Below are positions 41,435 through 50,075 of a stretch of DNA of 64,000 nucleotides, piece after piece. Each line of letters opens with the position of its first letter. Within the stretch, counting starts at the first letter, position 1. This DNA comes from Halosimplex pelagicum. Lineage in GTDB: Archaea > Halobacteriota > Halobacteria > Halobacteriales > Haloarculaceae. Below the pieces are notes generated by a model that ran no database searches, was not told where the DNA came from, and worked only from the letters and a program-made list of their open reading frames with translations. The DNA lies in NCBI RefSeq assembly GCF_013415905.1, contig NZ_CP058909.1, forward strand, positions 1,922,001 to 1,986,000, given 5' to 3'. The translations under genes were made by a program, and so were the position numbers.

Positions 41435-42256
41435 ATGCTGGAGCTGGAGCACGGGTTCCGGGTGGTCGACGTACACGCGCGGCTGGAGCCGGACGAGGAC
41501 CGCTGCCAGCGCGAGGGGCTGGGCGACCCCGAACGGCTGGAGCGGGAGATGCACCAGGCCGGCGTCGTCCGGTCGCTGGTGTTCCCGAGCGCGCGCGACG
41601 GCAACTACCTGCCGGCGAACAACGCCGTCGCGCGGATGAGCGTCGGCCGGCCGTTCGTCGCCGTCGCCCGGATCAACGGCGCCCGCGACCCCGCCGACAC
41701 GACCGCGGCGAAACTCCGGAACCTCACCGCCCGCCGCGGGGACCACCACACCTCTCCCGAGGATGTCGAGCAGTACGCCTATGACGACCGCTTCGTCGGC
41801 TTCAAACTCCACCCCGCGCGCGACGGCCTCCCCGACGAGGAGGTGCTGGCGGGGCTGGCCGACGTGGGCCTGCCCACCGTCGTCCACGGCGGGCGCGAGT
41901 TCCCGCCGGAGGCCGTCGAGGCCACCCTCCTCGAATACGACTTCCCGGTCGTCCTCGCCCACTTCGGCGGCCACCCGCTCGACCGTGAGCTGATGGAGCG
42001 CAGCATCGACCTGCTCGATCACTCCTCGTCGCTGTATCTGGACACGAGCTTCGTCCGCTACCGCGACCCGCTGGAGCGAGCGATCATGGAACATCCCGAC
42101 CGGGTCTGTTTCGGCAGCGGGTCGCCGGCCGCCCACCCCAACGTCGCGGTCATGGAAGTGCTCACCCTCGACGTGCCCGAGGACGCCATGACCAAGGTCT
42201 TCTCGAACAACCCCGGCCGCGTCTTCGACGCGCTCGCGCCCGCCGGCGACGGGTGA
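41435..42256 (+). CDS. Amidohydrolase-family TIM-barrel protein
   Basis: A 273-residue protein of the metal-dependent amidohydrolase-related (amidohydro_2) type. The first-strand motif is VVDVHARLEPDED, where a single His replaces the usual HxH pair. Later come FVGFKLHPARDG with Lys-His, the strand VVHGG, VVLAHFGGHP, and FGSGSPAAHPNVAVME in the position of the C-terminal Asp motif. Loss of some ligands makes metal catalysis uncertain. Relatives are decarboxylases or lactonases with unknown substrates in haloarchaea. The gene is monocistronic, preceded by a GTTTCAACC promoter-like segment. Confidence 0.78.
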   Translation: MLELEHGFRVVDVHARLEPDEDRCQREGLGDPERLEREMHQAGVVRSLVFPSARDGNYLPANNAVARMSVGRPFVAVARINGARDPADTTAAKLRNLTARRGDHHTSPEDVEQYAYDDRFVGFKLHPARDGLPDEEVLAGLADVGLPTVVHGGREFPPEAVEATLLEYDFPVVLAHFGGHPLDRELMERSIDLLDHSSSLYLDTSFVRYRDPLERAIMEHPDRVCFGSGSPAAHPNVAVMEVLTLDVPEDAMTKVFSNNPGRVFDALAPAGDG

Positions 42257-42329
42257 CCGCCGCGGTCGGTCCCCTCCCCGCGACCGCTGTCACCGATCCG
42301 ACACGCACAAGCCCCCCGACTGCGCACCG

Positions 42330-43592
42330 GTGAGCGTGACCGACCGAAGCAGGGAGGCGTCGGCGGTGTTCGCGACCGGTGCGCTCCTCGGGGTCGCGAT
42401 ACTGGTCAACTACGCCGTCAACCGGCCCGGGACGTTCGGGCTCAACTACCGCGTCTACCACGTCGCCGCCGAGGCCGCGCTGGCGGGTCGGGACTTCTAC
42501 GCCGTCACGCCCGCCGACAGCGGCTATCACTACGTCTATCCGCCCGCCACCGTCCTCGCCTTCCTCCCCTCGGCCCTCGCCGAGAGCTGGGTCCCGGGCT
42601 TCCTCGCCATGACGGCCGTCTCCGTCGCCGCCAGCGCCGTCGCCGCGCGACTGCTCGCGGGGTACGTCGAGTCGCTGGGCTACGTCGTGAGCCGCCTCGA
42701 ACGCGCGCTCCTGTTCGCGTTCCTGCTCGCCTCGGCCGCATCGGCCCCGTCGCTGGGCTACGGCCAGGTGAACCACGCGCTCGCCCTCGCCCTGGTCGCC
42801 GGGTTCGTCTGGCTCGCTCGCGGCCGGGAGGCCAGAGCGGGCGTCGCGCTCGCGGTCCCCGCGTTCGTGAAAGTGTTCCCCGCAGTCGTCGGCCTGTGGT
42901 TGCTCCGCCGGCGCGCGTGGCGCGCCATCGCGGCCGCGGTCGGGACCGCCGCGAGCCTGTTCGGCCTGGGACTGCTCGTCTTCGGGGTCGACACCACCCG
43001 AACGTACGTCACCGCCGCCCTGCTTCCCCAGCGGGAGACGGCCGACTTCGTGGGCGGACTCGCGCCCGGCAAGAGCTTCGTGACGCTCCGTCGGCCGCTA
43101 TCGGTGCTGTTCCCGAACGTCGACCCGGTCTGGTACGCCGTCGGCGCGGCGGCGCTGCTGGCGCCCGTCCTCGCCGCGCTGTACTACCGCCCGCGGACCG
43201 TCACCGACCGCCACGTCGCCGTCCACGGGACGCTCGTCGCGATGGTCCTCGCCTTCCCGTCGCTGCTTTTGTACTACGCCTACACCGCGTTCTCGCTCGT
43301 GGTCCTCCTGTACGACCTCCCCGCGGGTCGCGGCCGGCAGCTGTTCGTCGCCGGCGCCCTGCTGGCCAACGTCTCGCTGTCGTACGGCAACCTCCGGGAG
43401 ACCGTCCGGGCGCTCCCGCTCGGCCCCGCGACCGCGCAGGCGATACTGGACGCCGCGCTCCCGGTGCTCCGCCTCGGGACGCCGGTGCTGTGGGGGAGCC
43501 TGCTCACCCTCGCCGGCTGTCTCGTCTACCGCGTCGAGTCCGGCGCGCTGTCGGTCCCCGCGCCGCTCCGCGCGGTCCTCGACACCGAGTAG
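42330..43592 (+). CDS. GT87-type polyprenol-linked mannosyltransferase-like membrane protein
   Basis: A 420-residue protein with about ten membrane helices, of the DUF2029/GT-C family. GT-C enzymes transfer sugars from polyprenyl-phosphate donors on the outer face. The first extracytoplasmic loop has the expected YRVYHVAAEAALAGRDFYAV and YHYVYPPATVLAFLPSA, where an acidic residue usually binds metal/substrate. Later helices include FAFLLASAASAPSLGYGQVN. It likely glycosylates an S-layer protein or lipid. It starts with GTG at 42330. A second GT-C-like protein is encoded at 45890. Confidence 0.8.
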   Translation: MSVTDRSREASAVFATGALLGVAILVNYAVNRPGTFGLNYRVYHVAAEAALAGRDFYAVTPADSGYHYVYPPATVLAFLPSALAESWVPGFLAMTAVSVAASAVAARLLAGYVESLGYVVSRLERALLFAFLLASAASAPSLGYGQVNHALALALVAGFVWLARGREARAGVALAVPAFVKVFPAVVGLWLLRRRAWRAIAAAVGTAASLFGLGLLVFGVDTTRTYVTAALLPQRETADFVGGLAPGKSFVTLRRPLSVLFPNVDPVWYAVGAAALLAPVLAALYYRPRTVTDRHVAVHGTLVAMVLAFPSLLLYYAYTAFSLVVLLYDLPAGRGRQLFVAGALLANVSLSYGNLRETVRALPLGPATAQAILDAALPVLRLGTPVLWGSLLTLAGCLVYRVESGALSVPAPLRAVLDTE

Positions 43593-43602
43593 CCCCGGTC
43601 GC

Positions 43603-44265
43603 TCACGCCCGCTCGCCCCACGCGAGTCCCAGGTAACCCAGGCCGAACTCGTCGAATCCGTGGGGAGCGCAGTTCGAGTAGACGGCGTCGCGGGCGGTCG
43701 CCACCCGTCGCTCCAGGCTCTCGGCGGGGGAGACGCGCCCGTCGCCGGGCGCGGCCAGCCGCACGAACGCCCGGAAGGCCAGGTTCAGCGGGACGGCTGC
43801 CCGCCGCTCGGAGCGGCCGGCGTTCAACAGGGCGATCCGGCCGCCCGACTCCAGCGTCTCGATCCACCGCTCGACGGCCGGGCGCGGGTCGTCGAACATC
43901 CCGACGACGAACGTCGCCAGCACGGCGTCGACGGGGCCGTCGACCGGCGGCCGCCGCGCGTCGGCCTGCACGAGGTGGACGTTCTCCCAGCCCGCGCGGT
44001 CGACGCGCTCGCTCGCCCGCCGGAGCATCCCGCGGGTCACGTCGACGCCGACGACCGTCCCCTCGGGGCCGACGCGCTCGCGCAACTGGGCGAAGTTCGC
44101 GCCGGTGCCACACCCCATCTCGACGACGGTGTCGCCGGCTTCGAGCCCGAGCCGGTCGGCCGCCCGGTCGCGCCAGGAGTCGACACCCGGCGCGGTCGCC
44201 AGCCAGTCGTAGGCGTTGGCCCACCGGCCGTAGAACGCCTGCGTCGCCCGGGTGTCGTTGGCCAT
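43603..44265 (-). CDS. Class I SAM-dependent methyltransferase
   Basis: A 220-residue UbiE/Methyltransf_11-like enzyme. QAFYGRWANAYDWLATAPGV leads into motif I VVEMGCGTGANFAQLRERVG (about 48-67), motif II VVGVDVTRGMLRRA and motif IV DAVLATFVVGMFDDPR. The substrate is unknown. Its ATG overlaps the TAA stop of the ThiR gene by one base, so it is translationally coupled to a thiamine-responsive regulator. That makes an indirect link to thiamine or quinone metabolism possible, though unproven. Confidence 0.87.
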   Translation of the reverse strand: MANDTRATQAFYGRWANAYDWLATAPGVDSWRDRAADRLGLEAGDTVVEMGCGTGANFAQLRERVGPEGTVVGVDVTRGMLRRASERVDRAGWENVHLVQADARRPPVDGPVDAVLATFVVGMFDDPRPAVERWIETLESGGRIALLNAGRSERRAAVPLNLAFRAFVRLAAPGDGRVSPAESLERRVATARDAVYSNCAPHGFDEFGLGYLGLAWGERA

Positions 44266-45161
44266 TACAGTTCCCTGACCGTGCGGGCGGCGGTCGGACC
44301 GTCCGCCCCCAGCACGTAGACGATCGGTTCGACGCCGAACCCGCCGGTCTGGTAGAGCACGTCGGCGTCGGGCGACTCGGCGAGCGCGTCGGCGACGGCC
44401 TCGGTCAGGTCGCGCTCGGCGTCGAACTCGACGGCGGTGTAGCCCGCGTCGGTCAGCGTCTCGACGATGGCGGGGTCGTAGCGGACGTTGAGGGCGGCAC
44501 GGGCGTCGCTCCCGCCGGCTCGCGCCGCGAGCAACACGCTCGCGACGTGCTCGCTGACGCCGAACTCCGGGTCGCCCGGGACCGCGGTCGTCCCCTCCAG
44601 GTCGAGGATGCGGCCCGGCACCGCGGCCACGTCCTCGATGTCCTCCGCCTCCGGGAGGCACTCGACGAGGTTCGACCCGACGGCGGGCACCAGCTCTGGG
44701 AAGTCGTCGGTGTTCTCCAGGATGCGCACGCCCCGGCGCAGCGAGGCCAGCACCTGCTCGGCCGCTCGCACCGTGCTCTCGGGGTCGTGGATGGCGAAGC
44801 GGTCGTCGCCGTACTCGGCGAGGCCGGGCATCTCCGCCTCGTGGAGCTGGGCGAGCAGGTCGCCCTGCTCCAGTCGCCGGACGAACACCTCCGTCTCGAC
44901 GAGCGCCTGGACCGGGCTCATCTCGCCGCTGGCGAGCCCCTCGGCGAGCCGTTCGACGAGTTCGCGCAGCCGGCGGTCCGAGAGGAGTCGGTCGTTGCGC
45001 TCGACCTCGCCGTGGACGTACTTCGAGACGGCGCTCTGGCTGATACCCAGCAGCTCCGCGACCTCGCTCTGGGTCAGTCCGCGCTCGCGCAGCGCCTCGG
45101 CGAGCATCGAGCGAAAGGTCGGCAGAAACTCGTCGACGACGACCTCCTCGACGAATTTCAT
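44265..45161 (-). CDS. thiR: ThiR-type transcriptional regulator (HTH plus ThiN domain)
   Basis: A 298-residue regulator. The N-terminal helix-turn-helix is LTQSEVAELLGISQSAVSKY (about 29-48), followed by a linker and a C-terminal ThiN domain (about 125-298, GSNLVECLPEAEDIEDVAAV, ALNVRYDPAIVETLTDAGYT, GFGVEPIVYVLG). In archaea the HTH-ThiN fusion senses thiamine phosphate and represses thiamine synthesis and transport genes. No thi gene is within this window, so its targets are elsewhere. It is coupled to the downstream methyltransferase. Confidence 0.85.
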   Translation of the reverse strand: MKFVEEVVVDEFLPTFRSMLAEALRERGLTQSEVAELLGISQSAVSKYVHGEVERNDRLLSDRRLRELVERLAEGLASGEMSPVQALVETEVFVRRLEQGDLLAQLHEAEMPGLAEYGDDRFAIHDPESTVRAAEQVLASLRRGVRILENTDDFPELVPAVGSNLVECLPEAEDIEDVAAVPGRILDLEGTTAVPGDPEFGVSEHVASVLLAARAGGSDARAALNVRYDPAIVETLTDAGYTAVEFDAERDLTEAVADALAESPDADVLYQTGGFGVEPIVYVLGADGPTAARTVREL

Positions 45162-45215
45162 CGGCCGGTCACCTCGGTCGTCACCGCCGCGGGTCTCCCC
45201 GTCGGGACGCTCATC

Positions 45216-45803
45216 TCACTGGTCCCCGCCGAATTCTCTGTCGCCCTGGATCTTCGAGGCCTGCGGGCCGGACTGGTCTTGGTACTTGGAGCCGCGTTCC
45301 TCGCCGTATGGGCGGTCTGCGGGCGTCTTCAGCTCCGTGAACGTCAGCTGGGAGATGCGCATCCCCGGGGTGAGCGCCACGGGAGCGGTCCCGAGATTCG
45401 AGAGTTCGAGCGTGATCTGGCCCTTGTAACCGGGGTCGCACAGGCCCGCGGTCGCGTGGACGACGATAGCGAGCCGACCCAGCGAGGAGCGCCCCTCGAC
45501 GTGGGCGATGAGGTCGTCGGGGATCTCGACGCGCTCGTGAGTCGTGCCGAGGACGAAGTCGCCGGGGTGGAGGATGAACTCGCCGTCTTCGTCGACGACG
45601 GTCTCCTCGACGTACTCGTCGACCTCGCGCTCGCTCGTCGGGTGGATACAGGGGATGTTGGCGTGCTGGAACTCCAGGAACTCCCGGCCCAGCCGCAGGT
45701 CGACGCTGGCCGGCTGGATCTGGATGTCCGGGTCGTCGAGCGGTTCGACCACCAGATCCCCCTCTTCCAGGCGTCGCAGAATATCGGCGTCCGACAGTAT
45801 CAT
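45216..45803 (-). CDS. dcd: dCTP deaminase
   Basis: Converts dCTP to dUTP (or to dUMP in bifunctional forms), supplying dTMP synthesis. The 195 residues start at [17 protein letters not shown], with strand [11 protein letters not shown], the active-site loop [20 protein letters not shown] (about 108-127) and the catalytic Glu in ITLELSNLG (about 140-148). The C-terminal [15 protein letters not shown] is the flexible lid. The ATG at 45803 is the true start. The frame continues open upstream only because it mirrors the adjacent membrane-protein gene. Confidence 0.95.
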   Translation of the reverse strand: MILSDADILRRLEEGDLVVEPLDDPDIQIQPASVDLRLGREFLEFQHANIPCIHPTSEREVDEYVEETVVDEDGEFILHPGDFVLGTTHERVEIPDDLIAHVEGRSSLGRLAIVVHATAGLCDPGYKGQITLELSNLGTAPVALTPGMRISQLTFTELKTPADRPYGEERGSKYQDQSGPQASKIQGDREFGGDQ

Positions 45804-45889
45804 ACAGACGTCTCTCCCCGCTCGCGGTAAAACATCACGATTGTCGGCGGTGGGCGCTCGGAGCGTCCGACGGCAACCCGGGGTCGGAG

Positions 45890-47083
45890 CTACACCGGGT
45901 TGAGCGCACCGACTCGCTCGGGCCACTCGGTCAGCGAGACGTAGTAGCCGGCGAACAGGGTGTAGACGACGACGGCGGGGCCGAGGAAGTTGCGCCAGCC
46001 GGCCACCCAGATGCCCATCGCGGTGACGACGACCGCGACCAGCGGCGTCCCCCACAGCGCGAGCAGGTCCCACTCCTCCCGGCGTATCACCGCGTGGACC
46101 CCCAGCGCGGCGAGGATCGTCAGGGGCGTGAGCGTCAGGGCGGCCTTCAGCGCGTGGCTCGACGACCAGCCGGGCATCACCGGCGAGAAGAACCACAGCC
46201 CGCGCAGCGTCGCGATGGCGGCCGCGTGGTGAGCGTTGGCGACGAAGAAGTCCAGCACGCCGCTGGCGGCGGCCGGGTCGTAGCCGTAGACGACGCGCTC
46301 GGGCGTGACGATGATCCCCTCGCGCCAGTGGTACAGCATCGACCCCTTCGCCCAGCCGAACTGCAGGCGATAGGCGATCGCTGCGGCGAGCGCGCCGACG
46401 ATGCCGAGGTTCACCTTCGCCGGGAAGCCGAGATTGAGCCGGTGGTCGCTGGTCGCCGGCAGCAGGTCGTAGAGCAGGTACGCGCCGACGATCGGCAGCC
46501 CGTTCGGGCGGACCAGCGCGACGAGGCCCAGCGACCCGAGCGCGAGCAGGCGGTTGCGGGTCGTCGGCGTCGTGTGGTAGTGCGCCAGGCGCCACAGCGC
46601 GAGCGCGAGCGCGAACGTGAGCACGAACTCCGACTGCGGACGGACCACCCACCGGTACACCTCCCACTGGAGGGCGAGCGCGACGCCGGCGACGATGCCC
46701 GCCGACCGACCGGCCAGGTGGCGACCGGTGGCGTAGACGAGGACGCAGGCGAGCGCCGAGAGCACGACCTGAACGCCGACCCAGCCGTGGACCCACTCGC
46801 CGGTCGCTTTCAGCCAGCCGCAGTAGGGCAGCCAGTAGCCGGAGTAGGCGAGCGCGCGCGTCCCGAACAGGGTCCCGGCGGAGAACTCGTTGCACCACGT
46901 CACGTAGCGGGTCGCGTCGCGGACGACGTGGGTGCCCGTGCGGGCCCACACCCAGCCCCGGAGGGCGAGTGCGATCAGGAAGATGACGGCGGCGTCGCGC
47001 GCACCCGCGTCGTCGGGGAAGGGCGCCGAGAGGGCGTCGCGGACGCTGGAGCGGCGGAGGACCATCGATAGCGTGGCTGACAC
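45890..47083 (-). CDS. GT-C/ArnT-like multi-pass membrane glycosyltransferase
   Basis: A 397-residue protein with about nine to ten membrane helices. The first loop after helix 1 contains [18 protein letters not shown], an Asp-bearing segment typical of PMT/ArnT-like GT-C enzymes that use polyprenyl-phosphate sugars. Other features are [20 protein letters not shown] (acidic residue after helix 4) and the WHREG-like loop [11 protein letters not shown]. It is probably involved in protein or lipid glycosylation at the cell surface. The GTG start at 47083 follows AGGAGGGAG closely; an ATG six codons later is an alternative. It lies 86 bases upstream of dcd. Confidence 0.78.
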   Translation of the reverse strand: MSATLSMVLRRSSVRDALSAPFPDDAGARDAAVIFLIALALRGWVWARTGTHVVRDATRYVTWCNEFSAGTLFGTRALAYSGYWLPYCGWLKATGEWVHGWVGVQVVLSALACVLVYATGRHLAGRSAGIVAGVALALQWEVYRWVVRPQSEFVLTFALALALWRLAHYHTTPTTRNRLLALGSLGLVALVRPNGLPIVGAYLLYDLLPATSDHRLNLGFPAKVNLGIVGALAAAIAYRLQFGWAKGSMLYHWREGIIVTPERVVYGYDPAAASGVLDFFVANAHHAAAIATLRGLWFFSPVMPGWSSSHALKAALTLTPLTILAALGVHAVIRREEWDLLALWGTPLVAVVVTAMGIWVAGWRNFLGPAVVVYTLFAGYYVSLTEWPERVGALNPV

Positions 47084-47194
47084 CTCCCTCCTTTGAAAAG
47101 GTTCTTCATGCTATCGCAGCGTCCGGCGGGGTGAACGGGCGGTCGCGGCGGGACGCTGCGGTCACGGCGGCGACGGACACCGACAGCGCCGGCG

Positions 47195-48712
47195 TTATCG
47201 GTCGACGGGCTCGTAGACGAACCGCTCGACGCGGGCCGGAGTCGCCTCAGCCGGCTCGCCGTCGGCGACCGCGTACGGGCCGACCACCACGCCGGTGAAC
47301 CCGCCGGCGACCTCCGTCGCGAGGTACTTCGGTCGCGCGTCGGCGACGACCTCGCCGTCGACGCGGAACTCGTAGGACTCGGCGGCCGCGTCGACCCCGA
47401 GCGTCACTCGCTCGTCGACGGGCTCGCGCGCGAGCACGTCGGTCGCGTCGCCGATGGTGAGGCGGACGACGGCCGTCGGTTCGCCCTTGGCCCCGCCCTC
47501 GGTTCCCCCACCGACGACGCCGACCTCGTAGTGGTGCTGTTCGTCCATGACGAGCGCGAGGCCCGCCTCCTCGCCGGGGTCGGGGTCGAAGGCGAGGTCG
47601 GCGCGGATCCGGCAGTCGAAGTTCGTCTGCCGGCGGCAGAGGAGCGTCGTCCCGGGCTCGTCCAGCGTTTCGGGACCGCCCCGGAGGACGAGGCCGTCGT
47701 CGGTGAACGCGTAGCGGTCGCGGTCGGGCGTCCGGCGATACAGCCACTCGTGGCTCCGCCCCCCGGAGAAGTCGGTGTCCGTGTGTTCGACGGGGCTCGG
47801 GTCGGCGTTCGCTGGGGCAGTGTCTCCCGGTAGCGCCGCTCCGTCGATCTCGGTCGGGATCTCCTCGCCCGCGACGACCGGCCAGCCGTCCGCCCAGGAG
47901 ACCGGCGCGAGGAAGGTCTCGCGACCGAGGTGGTGCCAGCCCGGAAAGCCGCCCCGGGGGCGGATACCCAGGCAGACCAGCCACCAGTTCCCGTCGGCGT
48001 CGGTGACGAAGTCGGCGTGGCCCGCCGCGTGTACGTCGCGATAGAAGTCGTCGCGGTGGGTGAGGATCGGGTTCTCGGGGTGGGGTTCGAACGGTCCCGT
48101 CGGGTCGTCGCCCCGCCCGACCATCACGGAGTGGCCGGTGTGGGTGCCGCCCTCGGCGGCGACGAGGTAGTAGCTCCCGTCGCGCTCGTAGACGTGGGGA
48201 GCCTCGGCGTGGGGGTCCTCGTGGCCGGTCCAGACGGTGTATCGATCGCCGAGTTCGCCCGTTTCGAGGTCGATCTCGGCCTGTTCGATCCCGCGGTCGG
48301 TGTCGGTCGTGAAGTAGGTGAAGTAGGCGGTGTCCCCCTCGAAGAACAGATCGGGGTCGATACCCGGCGCGTCGACGGAGACGGGGTCGGACCACTCGCC
48401 GGCGGGGTCGTCGGCGGTGACGACGAAGTGGCCGCCGCCGTTGGTGTTCGTCGAGGTCAGGTAGAACGTGCCCTCGTGTTCGCGGAGCGTCGGCGCGAAG
48501 ATCCCCCCCGAGGCCCGGGCGTCGCGAGTGTCCAGTTGCGACTCGCGCGTGAGCGCGTGCCCGATCGGCTCCCAGTCGACCAGGTTCTCGCTGCGGTAGA
48601 TCGGCAGGCCCGGGACGTACTCGAAGGAACTCGTCGTCAGGTAGAACGCGTCGTCGACCCGGCAGACCGACGGATCGGGGTGGAAGCCGGGCAGGACGGG
48701 GTTGGTCGGCAT
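47195..48712 (-). CDS. GH43-family glycosidase (beta-xylosidase/arabinofuranosidase type)
   Basis: A 505-residue glycoside hydrolase. The five-blade propeller of GH43 shows the catalytic base Asp in GFHPDPSVCRVDDAFYLTTS (about 9-28), the pKa-modulating Asp in GIDPDLFFEG and the acid Glu in EAPHVYERDGSYYLVAAEGG. A C-terminal beta-sandwich (about 325-500) completes the two-domain xylosidase layout. There is no signal peptide, so it is intracellular and would act on imported oligosaccharides. It is the last of three same-strand genes with gaps of 82 and 81 bases, behind a propeller lipoprotein and a propeller-regulator. Confidence 0.87.
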   Translation of the reverse strand: MPTNPVLPGFHPDPSVCRVDDAFYLTTSSFEYVPGLPIYRSENLVDWEPIGHALTRESQLDTRDARASGGIFAPTLREHEGTFYLTSTNTNGGGHFVVTADDPAGEWSDPVSVDAPGIDPDLFFEGDTAYFTYFTTDTDRGIEQAEIDLETGELGDRYTVWTGHEDPHAEAPHVYERDGSYYLVAAEGGTHTGHSVMVGRGDDPTGPFEPHPENPILTHRDDFYRDVHAAGHADFVTDADGNWWLVCLGIRPRGGFPGWHHLGRETFLAPVSWADGWPVVAGEEIPTEIDGAALPGDTAPANADPSPVEHTDTDFSGGRSHEWLYRRTPDRDRYAFTDDGLVLRGGPETLDEPGTTLLCRRQTNFDCRIRADLAFDPDPGEEAGLALVMDEQHHYEVGVVGGGTEGGAKGEPTAVVRLTIGDATDVLAREPVDERVTLGVDAAAESYEFRVDGEVVADARPKYLATEVAGGFTGVVVGPYAVADGEPAEATPARVERFVYEPVDR

Positions 48713-48793
48713 GTCCCACCGCTCGACGGGGCGTGCCGTAACTCCTGCGAATGCGGGTGTTCGACCGTCGACGCGTCGCCGTCGGCGCCGCGC

Positions 48794-49993
48794 TCACTCG
48801 ACCGCCGAGAGGTCGGTCCGCCAGCGCACCGCTTCCCCGTCGTCGCGGAGCGCGTAGACCGTCCCGCTCCGGTCGCCGACGTAGAGGGCGTCCCCGTCCC
48901 ACGCGGGCGAACAGGACAGCAGCGGGCCGGCCCCGTCCACCGGCGTCGATCCGGCCCCGTCTCCCGTCGTCGATCCGGCGCTCTCGCTAACGCGCAGGAC
49001 GGTCCGCTCGCGCCCGGTCGGGGCGTCGACGTAGTGGACCGTCCCCGCCCGGGTCGGGACGACCAGCGTCCCGTCACCCAGGGCCGGACCCTGCGGACGC
49101 GCCGGGAGCGAGCGTCGCCAGCGCTCCGCCCCGGAGGACGGATCGAACGCGGCGAGTCCGGGCGTGCCCACGAGGGCGGCGTAGACGGCCGAGCCGACGG
49201 CCAGCCCGGCCGCCTCGGCCGCCGTCGACCAGACGGACTCACCCGAGTCGGGCGCCAGTGCCGCGAGCTCCGACCCGGTCTCGACGTAGAAACGGTCACC
49301 CTCGAGCCGGAGGGGGTCGGGTTCCTCGTCGGTGTACACTTCCCACAGCGTCTCCCCGCCGTCGAGGTCGACCGCGAGGGTGCGACGGCGGCTCCCGACG
49401 TAGACGACGCCGTCCCGGACGGCGAACCCCCCGTTCCCGACGCCCTGTGCGAACGGGAGCGACCGACTCGACTCGCCGCTCGCGGCGTCGAGGACGTGGA
49501 GCCCGTGAGACCGGGCGCCGAGGTAGACCGCGCCGTCGCGGACCACCGGCTCGCTGATCGGGTTCCCGCTCACGCTCGTCTCCCACAGCGGTTCGCCCGT
49601 CTCGGCGTCGAACGCGTACGCTCGCCCGTCGGTCGCCATGAGTTGCTCGACCGTCTCGCCGGTCCCGGCGTCGCCGACGTACACCGCGCCGTCGTGGACG
49701 CAGACGCCGTCGGTCACCGATAGCCCGACGTGCCACCGGAGCTCCCCGGATTCGGGGTCCAGCGCGTAGAGCCCGTCCGCGTACGTCGGGACGTAGAGCG
49801 TCCCGTTCGACACCACCGGGGTCGACGTGACCGCGTGACGCAACCGCTCGACGACCGACCGCGTGGCCGTCCACGCCGGCCCTGCGCTCGACCCGTTCCC
49901 GTCCCCGGTTCCGCCGCCGGCGCTACAGCCGGCCAGCCCAGCGGTCGCGACGGCGAGTCCTCCGCGTCGAAGCAGCGTTCGTCTCGTCGGCAT
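48794..49993 (-). CDS. Tat-exported PQQ-type beta-propeller lipoprotein
   Basis: A 399-residue lipoprotein. The Tat signal is MPTRRTLLRRGGLAVATAGL and the lipobox LAGC has the acylated Cys23. The rest is a PQQ-like (WD40-like) beta-propeller of about eight blades, each with a version of GTLYVPTYADGLYALDPESG and ELRWH. No PQQ-enzyme catalytic residues can be assigned, so it is probably a binding or scaffold protein on the outer membrane face. It follows, in the same direction, a gene for a propeller fused to a winged helix, and precedes GH43. The start at 49993 is fixed by the signal. Confidence 0.85.
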   Translation of the reverse strand: MPTRRTLLRRGGLAVATAGLAGCSAGGGTGDGNGSSAGPAWTATRSVVERLRHAVTSTPVVSNGTLYVPTYADGLYALDPESGELRWHVGLSVTDGVCVHDGAVYVGDAGTGETVEQLMATDGRAYAFDAETGEPLWETSVSGNPISEPVVRDGAVYLGARSHGLHVLDAASGESSRSLPFAQGVGNGGFAVRDGVVYVGSRRRTLAVDLDGGETLWEVYTDEEPDPLRLEGDRFYVETGSELAALAPDSGESVWSTAAEAAGLAVGSAVYAALVGTPGLAAFDPSSGAERWRRSLPARPQGPALGDGTLVVPTRAGTVHYVDAPTGRERTVLRVSESAGSTTGDGAGSTPVDGAGPLLSCSPAWDGDALYVGDRSGTVYALRDDGEAVRWRTDLSAVE

Positions 49994-50075
49994 ACCGCCG
50001 GCGAGCGCGTGTATCGACAAAACGGTTCGTAGAACGGCGTTTCAATTGGTGGGATGACACGAATCTCGTCCGGCG

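Noticed and set aside
45216..46949. An apparent 577-codon form of dCTP deaminase with a 380-residue extension.
   Set aside because: The extension is Arg-rich mirror sequence of the membrane glycosyltransferase gene; the enzyme starts at MILSDADIL at 45803.
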